This document shows positions 26,741-35,119 of a stretch of 64,000 bases of DNA, one piece after another. The stretch is from positions 1-64,000 of the forward strand of contig CANJPZ010000012.1 of NCBI GenBank assembly GCA_947476325.1, in the 5' to 3' direction. A program made the position numbers and the translations under genes. Source of the stretch: Caulobacteraceae bacterium. GTDB taxonomy: Bacteria; Pseudomonadota; Alphaproteobacteria; Caulobacterales; Caulobacteraceae. The notes beneath the pieces are model-generated. The model had not been told where the DNA came from. It searched no databases and saw only the letters and a list, made by a program, of their open reading frames with translations. Within the stretch, counting starts at the first letter, position 1. Each line of letters begins with the position of its first letter.

Positions 26741-26830
26741 ATGGCCCGCACATTTCGTAAGATCGTCTCACGCGGCGCCCAGGCCCTCGACATCGCTATC
26801 GTGGTCCTGATCTTCACCGCCCTTACCTGA
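26741..26830 (+). CDS. Possible 29-residue single-span membrane peptide
   Basis: ATG 26741 to TGA 26830 encodes a basic N-terminus (MARTFRKIVSRGAQ) then one hydrophobic span (ALDIAIVVLIFTALT). The positive-inside layout fits a small inner-membrane protein. No strong ribosome-binding sequence is visible and coding cannot be shown from one sequence. It converges on the membrane gene at 26837. Confidence 0.3.
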   Translation: MARTFRKIVSRGAQALDIAIVVLIFTALT

Positions 26831-26836
26831 CGCCGC

Positions 26837-27262
26837 CTAGTTTCCGCTGTTGAAGTCCACGTCGCGGCGCGCCGACATGATGGTGACAATGAAGCCGGCC
26901 AGCACATCCAGCAGGACCATCAGTGTCAGCAGGAAAAAGGTCGAGGTCGCAAAGGCTGGAGCCAGCAGAAACTCCATAAGGCAGATCACAAACACCACCA
27001 TCGACAGCGAGTGATTGACGATGGCCACCTTCTGGCTGTTGGTCGATTTGAGCAGTTCGACGAACAGCACCACCAGAGCGCCGGCCAGGATCAGGTCGCC
27101 AAGGTCTACCTGCCAGGCCGCGCCGGAAGCCATTCGCACCGAAAACAACGGCGCCGACAGCTGGTCCTTGGCGTAAACAGCTTCGAAGCCGCCGCGCAAA
27201 AAAAGAACAATGACGTTGTAGATCAGCACTGGCAGGGCCAGGAGCGGCAGGGCTGCGAACAT
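26837..27262 (-). CDS. Four-span inner-membrane protein of unknown function
   Basis: A 141-residue membrane protein with about four hydrophobic segments: 1-24, around 52-70, 82-103 and 106-128, with a periplasmic-type loop RGGFEAVYAKDQLSAPLFSV between the first two. The sequence VDLGDLILAGALVVLFVELLKSTNSQKVAIVNHSLSMVVF is strongly conserved-looking, like widespread alphaproteobacterial membrane proteins I cannot name. No motif for transport or catalysis. Divergent from the glycosyltransferase gene. Confidence 0.75.
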   Translation of the reverse strand: MFAALPLLALPVLIYNVIVLFLRGGFEAVYAKDQLSAPLFSVRMASGAAWQVDLGDLILAGALVVLFVELLKSTNSQKVAIVNHSLSMVVFVICLMEFLLAPAFATSTFFLLTLMVLLDVLAGFIVTIMSARRDVDFNSGN

Positions 27263-27393
27263 TTATCATTCCCCCGTATCGCACGCTGTGCGGCACCCGA
27301 GGCCCGACTCAGGTCCGAAAGCAGCGTGAAGCCGAAGGGTTAATCGCTTTGCGGCCTTAGGCAATCCCGCACCCGTGATAAGGTCTCCCCGTT

Positions 27394-29019
27394 ATGGAAT
27401 CGCCTCGATCCTTGATCAGTGGATGGCGGGGGGCCGCCCTGGCGGCCCTGATCGCGGTTTCCTGCGCCTTGCCGGGTCTCATCGTCCTGCCGACCGTGGA
27501 CCGCAACGAAGCGGTCTTTGCCCAGGCCAGCGCCCAGATGCTGGACGAGCACAATCCCACCGATATCCGGTTTCAGGACTATCTGAGGCGTGGGTCCATG
27601 CCGGCCGCGCACTGGCTTCAGGCGGCGAGCGTGGCGGCGACATCCCACGCTGAAGCCCGGAAAATATGGGCCTACCGGCTGCCTTCCCTGTTGGGGCTGG
27701 CCCTGCTGGTCGCGGCTACGGTGTCAGGCGGCGGACGCCTTTTCGGCGAAAGAGCGGGATTTCTGTCAGGCGTTCTCCTGGGAACCAGCATCCTTGGCCT
27801 GTCGCTGGCGAACCTGGCGACTGCCGAAGCTTTGTTCGCGGCCGCCGCCGCAGTGATGCTGTCGGCTTTTGCCCACCTCTACGCAGCGCACCGCGAAGGC
27901 GGGCGCCTGCGGAAACGCGACAAACTTCTTTTCTGGATCGGACTGATCGCTGCCTTCCTGGTCAAGGGTCCGATTATTCTGGCCCTGTCCGGGCTGACGG
28001 GCCTTTGCCTCATAGCCATGGATCGCCACGTCAGCTGGCTGGGCAGCCTGGGCTGGAGCTGGGGTCTGATTGCCCTTGCAGCCATGGCAGGGCCCTGGCT
28101 TGTCGCCGTCACCGTGTCCACCGACGGACAGTTCTGGCAGGGCGCCGAGGCGTTTGTCATCCGCGGGTCGGGTATCGGATTTCAGACCTTGGTTGCCCCG
28201 GCATTGCTGTTCCCGGGGGTTTTTCTGCTGCCCTTCGCCGCCGCGTTCGCGTTCCGCCGGCGCGAGACAGCGGGGGTGAGGCTTGCAGTGGCCTGGCTGG
28301 TTCCTGCATGGATCGCGCTGGAATGCCTGCCGGGCTTCCAGTTGCATGGCGCAGCGGCCCTCTACATTGCCCTGGCCTGGCTTGGCGCAGCGGGGCTAAC
28401 CGGCGAGGCAAACGGGGCGATCGTCCGGGTTCTGGGCGGCGCCATTTCCATCGCTACCGGCGCCCTCATCGCCTGTGTCAGCCTTTGGCTCGTCTGGCGG
28501 TTTGACGACCTGAACGCCGGTTGGCTCGGCGCGGGCATCGCCGCCGCCCTTGCGGTCAGCGCAGGCCTGGCAGGGGCCGCGGCGGCCTGGCGTCCCACCG
28601 CCCTGCGCCGCAGCCTTCGCGCGGCGGGGCTGGGTGTGGCCGCGAGCATTGCGCTGCTGGTCGTCGTGTTGCCAGGCCTGGATCGATTGTGGCCAACACA
28701 AAACCTGCTGCACGGCCTCTCTGCGGCTGGTGTCGATCCGAGGGGCGGACTTGCCCGCGGTCCGGTCGCCGCCGCCGGCTATGCAGAACCCAGCCTTGTC
28801 TTCCACCTGGGCGCCGAGACCCAGCTTGGGGACGCCCAGACGGCCGCCGACGCCATTCTCGACAGCCGTCCAGCCATTGTATCAAACGACCAACTGGCGG
28901 CAGTGAGCCGTATCCTTTCACAGCACGGCCTCGCTGCACGAACCGTCTATCGCTTCGAAGGCTATGATCCGGCCGAGGCTGAGCCCGTGAACCTGTCCAT
29001 CCTGAGCCGAGCGCCATGA
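27394..29019 (+). CDS. Membrane glycosyltransferase, GT39/ArnT-like
   Basis: A 541-residue polytopic protein with about 12 hydrophobic segments. Near the N-terminus, DRNEAVFAQASAQML in the first periplasmic loop matches the Asp/Glu catalytic motif of the GT39/GT83 (PMT, ArnT) superfamily, which moves sugars from undecaprenyl or dolichyl phosphate onto lipids or proteins. The C-terminal 90 residues form a soluble periplasmic part. Lipid A or glycolipid decoration is likely; the sugar is unknown. Its stop overlaps the next gene (ATGA). Confidence 0.83.
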   Translation: MESPRSLISGWRGAALAALIAVSCALPGLIVLPTVDRNEAVFAQASAQMLDEHNPTDIRFQDYLRRGSMPAAHWLQAASVAATSHAEARKIWAYRLPSLLGLALLVAATVSGGGRLFGERAGFLSGVLLGTSILGLSLANLATAEALFAAAAAVMLSAFAHLYAAHREGGRLRKRDKLLFWIGLIAAFLVKGPIILALSGLTGLCLIAMDRHVSWLGSLGWSWGLIALAAMAGPWLVAVTVSTDGQFWQGAEAFVIRGSGIGFQTLVAPALLFPGVFLLPFAAAFAFRRRETAGVRLAVAWLVPAWIALECLPGFQLHGAAALYIALAWLGAAGLTGEANGAIVRVLGGAISIATGALIACVSLWLVWRFDDLNAGWLGAGIAAALAVSAGLAGAAAAWRPTALRRSLRAAGLGVAASIALLVVVLPGLDRLWPTQNLLHGLSAAGVDPRGGLARGPVAAAGYAEPSLVFHLGAETQLGDAQTAADAILDSRPAIVSNDQLAAVSRILSQHGLAARTVYRFEGYDPAEAEPVNLSILSRAP

Positions 29020-29906
29020 CCCGCCGTATAGAGATCGTTGAAGTCGGCCCTCGCGACGGCCTGCAGAACGAGGCTGTCGTGTTGCCTGTGGAGGCCCGTA
29101 TCGAGCTGATAGCGCGGCTTGAAGCCGCTGGCGCTCGGCGAATCGAGGCCGCGAGTTTCGTCAACGAACGGCGCGTGCCGCAGATGGCCGGGGCTGAGGC
29201 GATCCTGGCCGCCCTGCCGCGTGATCCGTCCCGCCGGCGCGTGGGCCTTGTCCTCAACCAGCGTGGCTGGGACCGGGCCGTGGCCAGCGGCTGCGACGAG
29301 GCCAATGTTGTGATTACCGCCACCGACGGCTTTGGCATTGCCAACCAGGGCACAAGCCGGGCTGAACAGCTGGCTGGCCTGCCGGCCATGAAGAATGGCC
29401 CGCCGATCACCCTGACCATCGCCGTGACTTTTGGCTGTCCGTTCGAAGGGGAAGTGAGCGAAGGCGCCGTACGCGAGGTGGCCGAAGAGGCCTACCGCCT
29501 GGGCATCCGTGAGATCGCCCTGGCCGACACCATCGGGGTGGCTGATCCCTGGGCGGTGCGACGCCGTATTGATGTTGTGCGGAAGGCTGCGCCGGACGCG
29601 CAGTTGCGGGCCCACTTTCACAATACCCGCAACACCGGCATCGCCAACGCATTCGCAGCGGTCGAGGCGGGTCTGGACAGGCTGGATTCGTCGGTGGGCG
29701 GTCTTGGCGGTTGCCCCTTCGCGCCGGGGGCAACGGGCAATATCGCCACCGAAGACCTAGTCTACATGCTGGACCGGGCCGATTTCGAGACCGGCTATGA
29801 ACTGGGCGCAGTGATTGACACGGCGCGCTGGGTCTGCGGACTGCTTGGCAAGCCTCCCGCTTCGGCGCTGAGCCGGGCGGGAGGGTTTCCAGTCTCGAGG
29901 GCTTAG
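29016..29906 (+). CDS. Hydroxymethylglutaryl-CoA lyase
   Basis: A 296-residue HMGL-like TIM barrel that cleaves HMG-CoA to acetoacetate and acetyl-CoA in leucine and ketone-body breakdown. Evidence: VGPRDGLQNE at the N-terminus with substrate Arg and metal Asp, RAHFHNTRNTG with the metal-binding His pair, and the signature GGLGGCPFAPGATGNIATED with the active-site Cys. It overlaps the glycosyltransferase gene by four bases, although the functions are unrelated. Confidence 0.94.
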   Translation: MTRRIEIVEVGPRDGLQNEAVVLPVEARIELIARLEAAGARRIEAASFVNERRVPQMAGAEAILAALPRDPSRRRVGLVLNQRGWDRAVASGCDEANVVITATDGFGIANQGTSRAEQLAGLPAMKNGPPITLTIAVTFGCPFEGEVSEGAVREVAEEAYRLGIREIALADTIGVADPWAVRRRIDVVRKAAPDAQLRAHFHNTRNTGIANAFAAVEAGLDRLDSSVGGLGGCPFAPGATGNIATEDLVYMLDRADFETGYELGAVIDTARWVCGLLGKPPASALSRAGGFPVSRA

Positions 29907-29909
29907 GAT

Positions 29910-30758
29910 CTAGCCGTCGATAATCCATTGGCCGGCCGCGTTCTGGCAGGCGGTGTAGCGTTGGGTTTCGCCACGATAGCCTTTGCGGCGAACGGTTTGA
30001 TCGAAGGTGCGGCAAACCTGGCGCTCGCTGACCCGCTGGGGCGGCGGGCGGCTGCTGTAGGCATAGAGGTCAGCGCGGCCCTGACGGTCGGCCCAGCTTT
30101 CGATGATGTAACCGACGGCCATGCCGTTCTGGCCGGCCAGCAGCCACCTGCCGCTGACCCGAGCCAGGCCGTCGAATTCCTCGCCCTCGCGCACCTGGCC
30201 CAGAATGGCTGAGCGCGGATCGGGCGTGGCGTAGATATTGGCCCGGCCATAGCCGACGACATAGCGGTCCTGCAGGAGATCATATGAGCCCGGCATGCCG
30301 ACACCGCGCGCAAAGCGGATGTCATTCAAGCTGCGCGGCGGGCCGTTATAATCCGGAACCCTGCTGGCCACGCCGCCGCGATAGAAGGTGTTGACGATGT
30401 CGATCCGCCCTGAATAGCCCGAACGCGAGTTCGACCAGGTCGTCGAGAGATTGTTGTTCAGGGCGGTGCGGGTCGCGGTCTCGGCGCGCGTAGAGTCGGC
30501 CGGGGCCATGTTGCAGCCAACCGACGAGCCAACCGCTGCGCCAACACCGGCGCCAAGCACAGTCCCGGCAATGCGGTCGCGGCGATCATCGCCGGCGATG
30601 CCGTTACCGATCAGGTCGCCTATAACGGCGCCCGATCCGGAGCTGTTGCCCGGCTTGTTACAGTTGAACAGGCCCTGGGCCTGGGCTGTTGTGGCTGTGG
30701 TCACGATCGGCGCGGTCAGGGCGCCTGCGCCGAAAAATGCGAGCATGATTTTTCGCAT
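29910..30758 (-). CDS. Glycine-zipper / SH3 / 17-kDa-antigen-like exported protein
   Basis: A 282-residue exported protein with signal peptide ending TAQAQ. After a short Cys-containing segment, a glycine zipper (about 42-80, GSGAVIGDLIGNGIAG and GTVLGAGVGAAVGSSVG) could insert in the outer membrane. An SH3-like domain follows (about 165-225, ANIYATPDPRSAILGQV). The C-terminal 40 residues (VCRTFDQTV to YTACQNAAGQWII) resemble the surface-antigen-2 ending, with a Cys pair. Probably an outer-membrane-associated structural protein. It converges on HMG-CoA lyase with a 3-base gap. Confidence 0.75.
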   Translation of the reverse strand: MRKIMLAFFGAGALTAPIVTTATTAQAQGLFNCNKPGNSSGSGAVIGDLIGNGIAGDDRRDRIAGTVLGAGVGAAVGSSVGCNMAPADSTRAETATRTALNNNLSTTWSNSRSGYSGRIDIVNTFYRGGVASRVPDYNGPPRSLNDIRFARGVGMPGSYDLLQDRYVVGYGRANIYATPDPRSAILGQVREGEEFDGLARVSGRWLLAGQNGMAVGYIIESWADRQGRADLYAYSSRPPPQRVSERQVCRTFDQTVRRKGYRGETQRYTACQNAAGQWIIDG

Positions 30759-30847
30759 GGGAAGTCTCCTTGTTCAGCCCCGGGGGAGAGGGGCGCATGG
30801 AGACTCAAACGCCGCGAAGGCCAATTGGTTCGACGCCGTCAGGTCGT

Positions 30848-32380
30848 CTATTTCACGATCCGGGGCTTTGGCGGCGCGGTGCGCCGCAAACTGGGACGGC
30901 GACGCTCGGCGGCGGGCGGCGGGCCGGACGGGGTGTCGGCATCATCAAACGCGCCAGCGAAAAAGCCGGGATCGTCTGCGATCGGCGCGTGCGTAAGACC
31001 TGTGTCGGCGGCTCGGACGATGGTCTGGGCGGCGGAGTAGGCGACGGGCAGGCGTGGCAGTTCGCTGATCACCGCCTCGCGCCGTTCAAAACGCGGGTGG
31101 ATCAGTTCACCGGTCTCGGCATAGGTCGACACAAGCCGCGCCCAGTCGGCTGGCGTATAGCTGAACGCCTTGCCCTGCGGATTGATATCGGACCATTCCG
31201 GCTCCTGCGGCGCAGAGGCCCCGCGCGCCATCCAGGCCCGCGCGCCGTCAACATTGCCGCCTGCGTTAGAAAGGCGAGCCCAAAGGCCGGCCAGGCGAGC
31301 GGTCAAGGGTTCGTCCTTCAGACCTTCCGATGCGGCGCGCGCGTCAGCGTAGCTGCCGGCGATCAGGGCCTGCTCGACTGCCAGAATGCGGGTCTCACGC
31401 GCCTGCGGATTGAGGGTGGCCAGGTTCGAAAGCCGCTGGGCCCGTTCCTTGGGCGTTTCGGCCATGGTCAGGTCGCGGTAGGCCAGCCACAGCGCCGGAT
31501 GAGGCGCTTCCTTCCAGGCCGCCTCAATGACACCGGCCGCCTTGGCAATCCGCCCCTCGGCGGCGAGGCGGCGTGATGCGATCAGGGCACCGGGCGCGAA
31601 TCCGGGCTTCAGCTTTGCCGATTGCGAAGCAAAATCCAGGGCCTGGGCCGGTTTGGTTTCTTCCAGGCTGGCGGCGGAAGCGGCCAGCAACGCCGCACGC
31701 GCCCGTTCAGCGACAATCGGGCTGACGATCTTGCGGGCCAGCGCAGTCTTGACCAGATCCAGCGCCGCCGGCCAGTCGCCGTTGCCCAGACGATCTTCCA
31801 GGATGGCGCGCCACGCCCAGCGCGCCGTGCGCTCCAGACTGTAGGCCTCTTCAGCGTTTTTCAGGGCCTCAGCGCGGTGGTTCTGCGCCAGGGCCGTCTG
31901 CATCAGGCCGCGCAGGGCGGCCAGGCGCATGTCAGGAAATCCCAGCATGCCCGTATACGCGATCCTGGCTGCGGTCAGGTCGCCCGCCGCCTCAGCCGCC
32001 TGGGCGCTCAAAACGCGCACGAGCGCGGGCGAGTCCTGCACGAGTTCCGAGGCGCGCTGGGCCATTCTGCGGGCCTCGGCGCCATCCCCGGCGGCAGCGG
32101 CCAGGAAGCCCTTGGTCAAGACTTCGACGCCTTGCTTGCGGTGATTTTCGGCGCGCTCGCGCGCTGCCCGTTTCGGCGTCGTCGCCACCCAGAGCACGAC
32201 CCGCCAGAAGATTGCCGCCAGCAGGGCGCCGAAAAACACCATCAAAACGGCGACAGCTGCGGTTGTGTGAATTTCGCGGCCCAACCACACCAAATTGGCG
32301 GAACCTGCATCGCCCGTCAGCGCCAGACCAGCGACAATGATGAGGGCGATTACGAACAGGATAAGCGAGACGCGGATCAT
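30848..32380 (-). CDS. hemY: HemY-type inner-membrane TPR protein
   Basis: A 510-residue protein of the HemY_N family found in proteobacterial haem operons. Two N-terminal membrane segments (about 4-24 and 40-66, AVLMVFFGALLAAIFWRVV) precede a large helical repeat domain (about 80-430) with alternating TPR-like Ala-rich helices. The C-terminus is Pro/Arg-rich and probably cytoplasmic. This HemY is not the protoporphyrinogen oxidase of the same name in Bacillus; its role in haem synthesis is unclear. It overlaps the previous gene by ATGA. Confidence 0.88.
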   Translation of the reverse strand: MIRVSLILFVIALIIVAGLALTGDAGSANLVWLGREIHTTAAVAVLMVFFGALLAAIFWRVVLWVATTPKRAARERAENHRKQGVEVLTKGFLAAAAGDGAEARRMAQRASELVQDSPALVRVLSAQAAEAAGDLTAARIAYTGMLGFPDMRLAALRGLMQTALAQNHRAEALKNAEEAYSLERTARWAWRAILEDRLGNGDWPAALDLVKTALARKIVSPIVAERARAALLAASAASLEETKPAQALDFASQSAKLKPGFAPGALIASRRLAAEGRIAKAAGVIEAAWKEAPHPALWLAYRDLTMAETPKERAQRLSNLATLNPQARETRILAVEQALIAGSYADARAASEGLKDEPLTARLAGLWARLSNAGGNVDGARAWMARGASAPQEPEWSDINPQGKAFSYTPADWARLVSTYAETGELIHPRFERREAVISELPRLPVAYSAAQTIVRAADTGLTHAPIADDPGFFAGAFDDADTPSGPPPAAERRRPSLRRTAPPKPRIVK

Positions 32381-33249
32381 TGGGCGGCCGCCAGGGAAGC
32401 GTTGAGGGCCCGAAGCGAACTTGCCCGGATGTTGGCGAGCCCCCGGTCGATTTCGACACGGCTGCGCGCCCGGTCCATCCAGCCTTTCATGGCGTCCCGC
32501 GCCGAGACGGGCAGATTTCCGAGTTCAGTCAGGGCCTGTTCCAGATCGCCATCCTGGGCGCGCAACTCAGCGCGAGCGAGCACAGCATCGGCAGCCTTGC
32601 CACCTATGCTTCCGACACGGCGAACCGTGACCACGGACGAGACCGCATACGCGATGCGCTGCACCAGGCTGGCGTTGGCGGCCGGCTTGCTTGCCGCGGC
32701 GACAGCGCTCGACGCGGCGTCGGAGAAATCGGCCGCCAGAACCTGGCGGGTGGGCGCGCCGGTGCGGGCCAGGGTGCGCAGGGCCGCCACGTCAGCCGAA
32801 TCAGGAAGCAGGTGCTCAACCTGGGCCAACTCGGAATTGAACGGCCGCGAGGTCTGAGCGGCCTCGACAAGGGCGGCGGTGGCCAAGGCTGTGCTGGCGG
32901 CCTCAACGGTGCGTGACTGCATGGATTCCAGCCGTTCGATCCGCGATTTCAGACTGGTCAAATCAGACCCGATCGGGGCCGGCGTCAAAGCACTGACTGC
33001 AGCGGTGATCGCCGGCGGCTCGGCGGCCGGTTCTACAGGTTCAGCCGCAGATGACTTCCAGGGAATGGGCGGAATGGTGATTGTCGACTTTTCGTCGACG
33101 GGAAACAGGGCCGGCACAAAGCGTGCGATGAAGATTCCACCGGCGATGCACAGCAGGCAAGCGACCATCATCGCCCAGAATCCGAAACCAAGGCCTCGGC
33201 GTCGGTAGCTGGTCGGGTCCGCGGGAGGAGCGGGCTCTGGCGAAGTCAT
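32377..33249 (-). CDS. Mitofilin-like (COG4223) inner-membrane protein
   Basis: A 290-residue protein from ATG 33249. A Pro-rich cytoplasmic start leads to one membrane span (about 24-47, FWAMMVACLLCIAGGIFIARF), then a Pro-rich linker and a long periplasmic helical region with a coiled coil (about 85-115) and Ala-rich helices ending LRALNASLAAAQ. This is the alphaproteobacterial relative of mitochondrial Mic60, which sits next to hemY in many genomes and shapes the intracytoplasmic or inner membrane. It overlaps hemY by four bases. Confidence 0.85.
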   Translation of the reverse strand: MTSPEPAPPADPTSYRRRGLGFGFWAMMVACLLCIAGGIFIARFVPALFPVDEKSTITIPPIPWKSSAAEPVEPAAEPPAITAAVSALTPAPIGSDLTSLKSRIERLESMQSRTVEAASTALATAALVEAAQTSRPFNSELAQVEHLLPDSADVAALRTLARTGAPTRQVLAADFSDAASSAVAAASKPAANASLVQRIAYAVSSVVTVRRVGSIGGKAADAVLARAELRAQDGDLEQALTELGNLPVSARDAMKGWMDRARSRVEIDRGLANIRASSLRALNASLAAAQ

Positions 33250-33363
33250 GTCCCTTGGTTCGCGCCTGTGGCTCAGGGGGTCAAGCCGCAAGCAGGCCTC
33301 GCCGCGCGGTTTCCGCCGAGCGCGGCGCCGCGGACACACGCAAAAGAGCTCGTTCTGGCTGAT

Positions 33364-34341
33364 CTAGCCGCAGAACAGGCCCGCCGGCAGATAGGGCGGC
33401 TGGTGATGAAAGGGCGCGAACGTCACTATCGCGCGAGCCGACTTGTCCGGTTTGGGCGCGAGGGTCACGACAAACGGCACGCTCCCGTGAGCTGCGATTT
33501 TCGGCGCGCGGATCGGCGCCTCCATCTGCTGGGCTTTCAGCGAAGTGCCGAACCTGTCTACCGCCGCAACCCACAGCGGCGGAACATTGATCGGCCGGCG
33601 CCGGGTGTTGACGATCTTGCCTGTCACCCGCAGCACACGGGCGCCGGCTTCATACTGTTCGCGCACCACAATGTCCGACAGCCGTAGATCGGCGAACACG
33701 CCCGGCACATAGACACCGGCCACGCCCATGTTGTTTTCGCGCTCCAGCGTCCGAAGATTGATCTGAACCATCAGTTCTCGATCTGTGGCGTCTGGATCGA
33801 TCTGGGCCAGATCCTGGTAGTCCGCGACCCGCAGGTGGGCTTCGCTTGCAAGGCTCTGGGCTGTCTGAAAGGCCTTGACCGCCGCCTGACGCGCCAACTC
33901 GGTGGCCTTCAACACTTCAGTGTCACCTTCGCCGCGAGCTGCAGCAGCCCGCGCGGCGATCGCGGCCTGCTTCACCGTCTCGGCCGTTTCTCCGGCCCGC
34001 CACATGGCGATCTGCGCCTCATATTCGGAGTTGTAGAGTGCTTCCAGGCTGACATCACCGAGATCTTCACGCTGGCGGGGGGCGAAGGTGGGCCGGCATT
34101 CGTTGCGCGAATCCCGCGCCTCGAAGGCCTCCATATGGGCGGCCTGGGCGCTGTCCTTGAGTTCCTGCGGCATGAAGTAGGTTGCGCCGTCTCCGATCTC
34201 GGGCACGGGCGCCAGGGCATTGATGATCAGGGGCGAGACAGTGGTCACTGTCTCTTCCGGCGCGGCGCTGGCGACGGAACCGCACAGGGCTAGGGCGCAG
34301 ACCCCGGCCAGACAGGCCTGTAAAAAACAGTTTGGAGTCAT
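33364..34341 (-). CDS. Exported protein of unknown family (paralogue of 59414-60625)
   Basis: A 325-residue exported protein, ATG 34341 with GGGAGG upstream and signal peptide ending VASA. Residues about 25-60 hold VTTVSPLIINALAPV and GDGATYFMPQEL; about 60-190 is an Ala/Glu-rich helical region with ELARQAAVKAFQ and EAHLRVAD; about 225-325 is a beta domain (LRVTGKIVNTRRRP, then VPPLWVAAVDRFGTSLK) that looks like DUF3426/FxLYD. One Cys near 80 and one at the end could pair. It sits inside the otherwise standard hemC-hemD-mitofilin-hemY cluster. A full-length paralogue lies at 59414-60625. Function unknown. Confidence 0.75.
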   Translation of the reverse strand: MTPNCFLQACLAGVCALALCGSVASAAPEETVTTVSPLIINALAPVPEIGDGATYFMPQELKDSAQAAHMEAFEARDSRNECRPTFAPRQREDLGDVSLEALYNSEYEAQIAMWRAGETAETVKQAAIAARAAAARGEGDTEVLKATELARQAAVKAFQTAQSLASEAHLRVADYQDLAQIDPDATDRELMVQINLRTLERENNMGVAGVYVPGVFADLRLSDIVVREQYEAGARVLRVTGKIVNTRRRPINVPPLWVAAVDRFGTSLKAQQMEAPIRAPKIAAHGSVPFVVTLAPKPDKSARAIVTFAPFHHQPPYLPAGLFCG

Positions 34342-34363
34342 AACCCGCCTCCCTAGCGCACTG

Positions 34364-34393
34364 TTATATTGCTTTATATTGCTTTATATTGCG
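34364..34393. repeat. Three 10-bp AT-rich tandem repeats in promoter region
   Basis: TTATATTGCT, TTATATTGCT and TTATATTGCG in tandem. On the minus strand each unit contains AATATAA, a good -10-like element, and the last copy is 23 bases before the start of the gene ending at 34341. In a GC-rich genome this 10-bp AT periodicity suggests a curved or multi-start promoter. Confidence 0.8.
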
Positions 34394-34456
34394 CTTTTGC
34401 TATTTTTCTTGGGAGTCGGATTTTCTTCTTCTTGTTCAGGGGGGTATGCGACCTGA

Positions 34457-35119
34457 TCAGGCGTTGATCAAAGCCAGAAGCGCCGTCTCGTCCGGGTGGG
34501 GAGCAACCGACACCCTCACAAAGGGCAGGGCCGCGAGCGGCGCCGCGGCGGCCGGGGAAATCGCGAACAGCTCAAGCTGCTCTGCGGCCTGGGGGCTGAT
34601 CATTCCGGCCAGCAGCCTGGCGGCCCGGGGCGAGTGGACCAGGACGGCATCAATGGCGGTCGGCGCCGCTGAATGAACCGGAACCGTCTCGTAGACCAGA
34701 ACCCGCCTGGCCTTCACGCCACCGGCCTGCAGCAGGGCGGCAAGGTCGCCGGCAGGCTCGGCCGGGCCCGGCCACACCACCACCCCGTCCGGCCGCTGCG
34801 CGAGGATCAGGCCGGCCAGGGCTTCCACGTCGCCATCGGCGGATGTCACGGCGCCAAAGCCCGCAGCCCGCGCCGCACCCGCCGTCGCCTCGCCGGTCGC
34901 AAACACGGGAAGATCCCGGCGCAGCGTCAGGACGGCAAAGGCGTCCACCGCGTTCTGGCTGGTGAAGGCGATCGCGGACGCGTCAGACAGATCGATCGCC
35001 ACATCCGGCAAGGACCGACTGGCCAGGACAGGTTGAACGACGGGCTGGTGACCGGCGCGACGCAGGCGCATCGCGGTGGCCTCCGCCTGGGGCTGGGTCC
35101 GGGTGACCCAGACGCGCAT
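34457..35119 (-). CDS. hemD: Uroporphyrinogen-III synthase HemD
   Basis: A 220-residue protein that cyclises hydroxymethylbilane to uroporphyrinogen III. Sequence conservation in HemD is low, but the pattern is right: RVWVTRTQPQAEATAMRL at the N-terminus, IAFTSQNAVDAF, then VFATGEATAGAARAAGF and a second lobe with VLVHSPRAARLL and FAISPAAAAPLA. The ATG overlaps the hemC stop by one base (TAATG), the usual hemC-hemD arrangement, which supports the call. Confidence 0.9.
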   Translation of the reverse strand: MRVWVTRTQPQAEATAMRLRRAGHQPVVQPVLASRSLPDVAIDLSDASAIAFTSQNAVDAFAVLTLRRDLPVFATGEATAGAARAAGFGAVTSADGDVEALAGLILAQRPDGVVVWPGPAEPAGDLAALLQAGGVKARRVLVYETVPVHSAAPTAIDAVLVHSPRAARLLAGMISPQAAEQLELFAISPAAAAPLAALPFVRVSVAPHPDETALLALINA

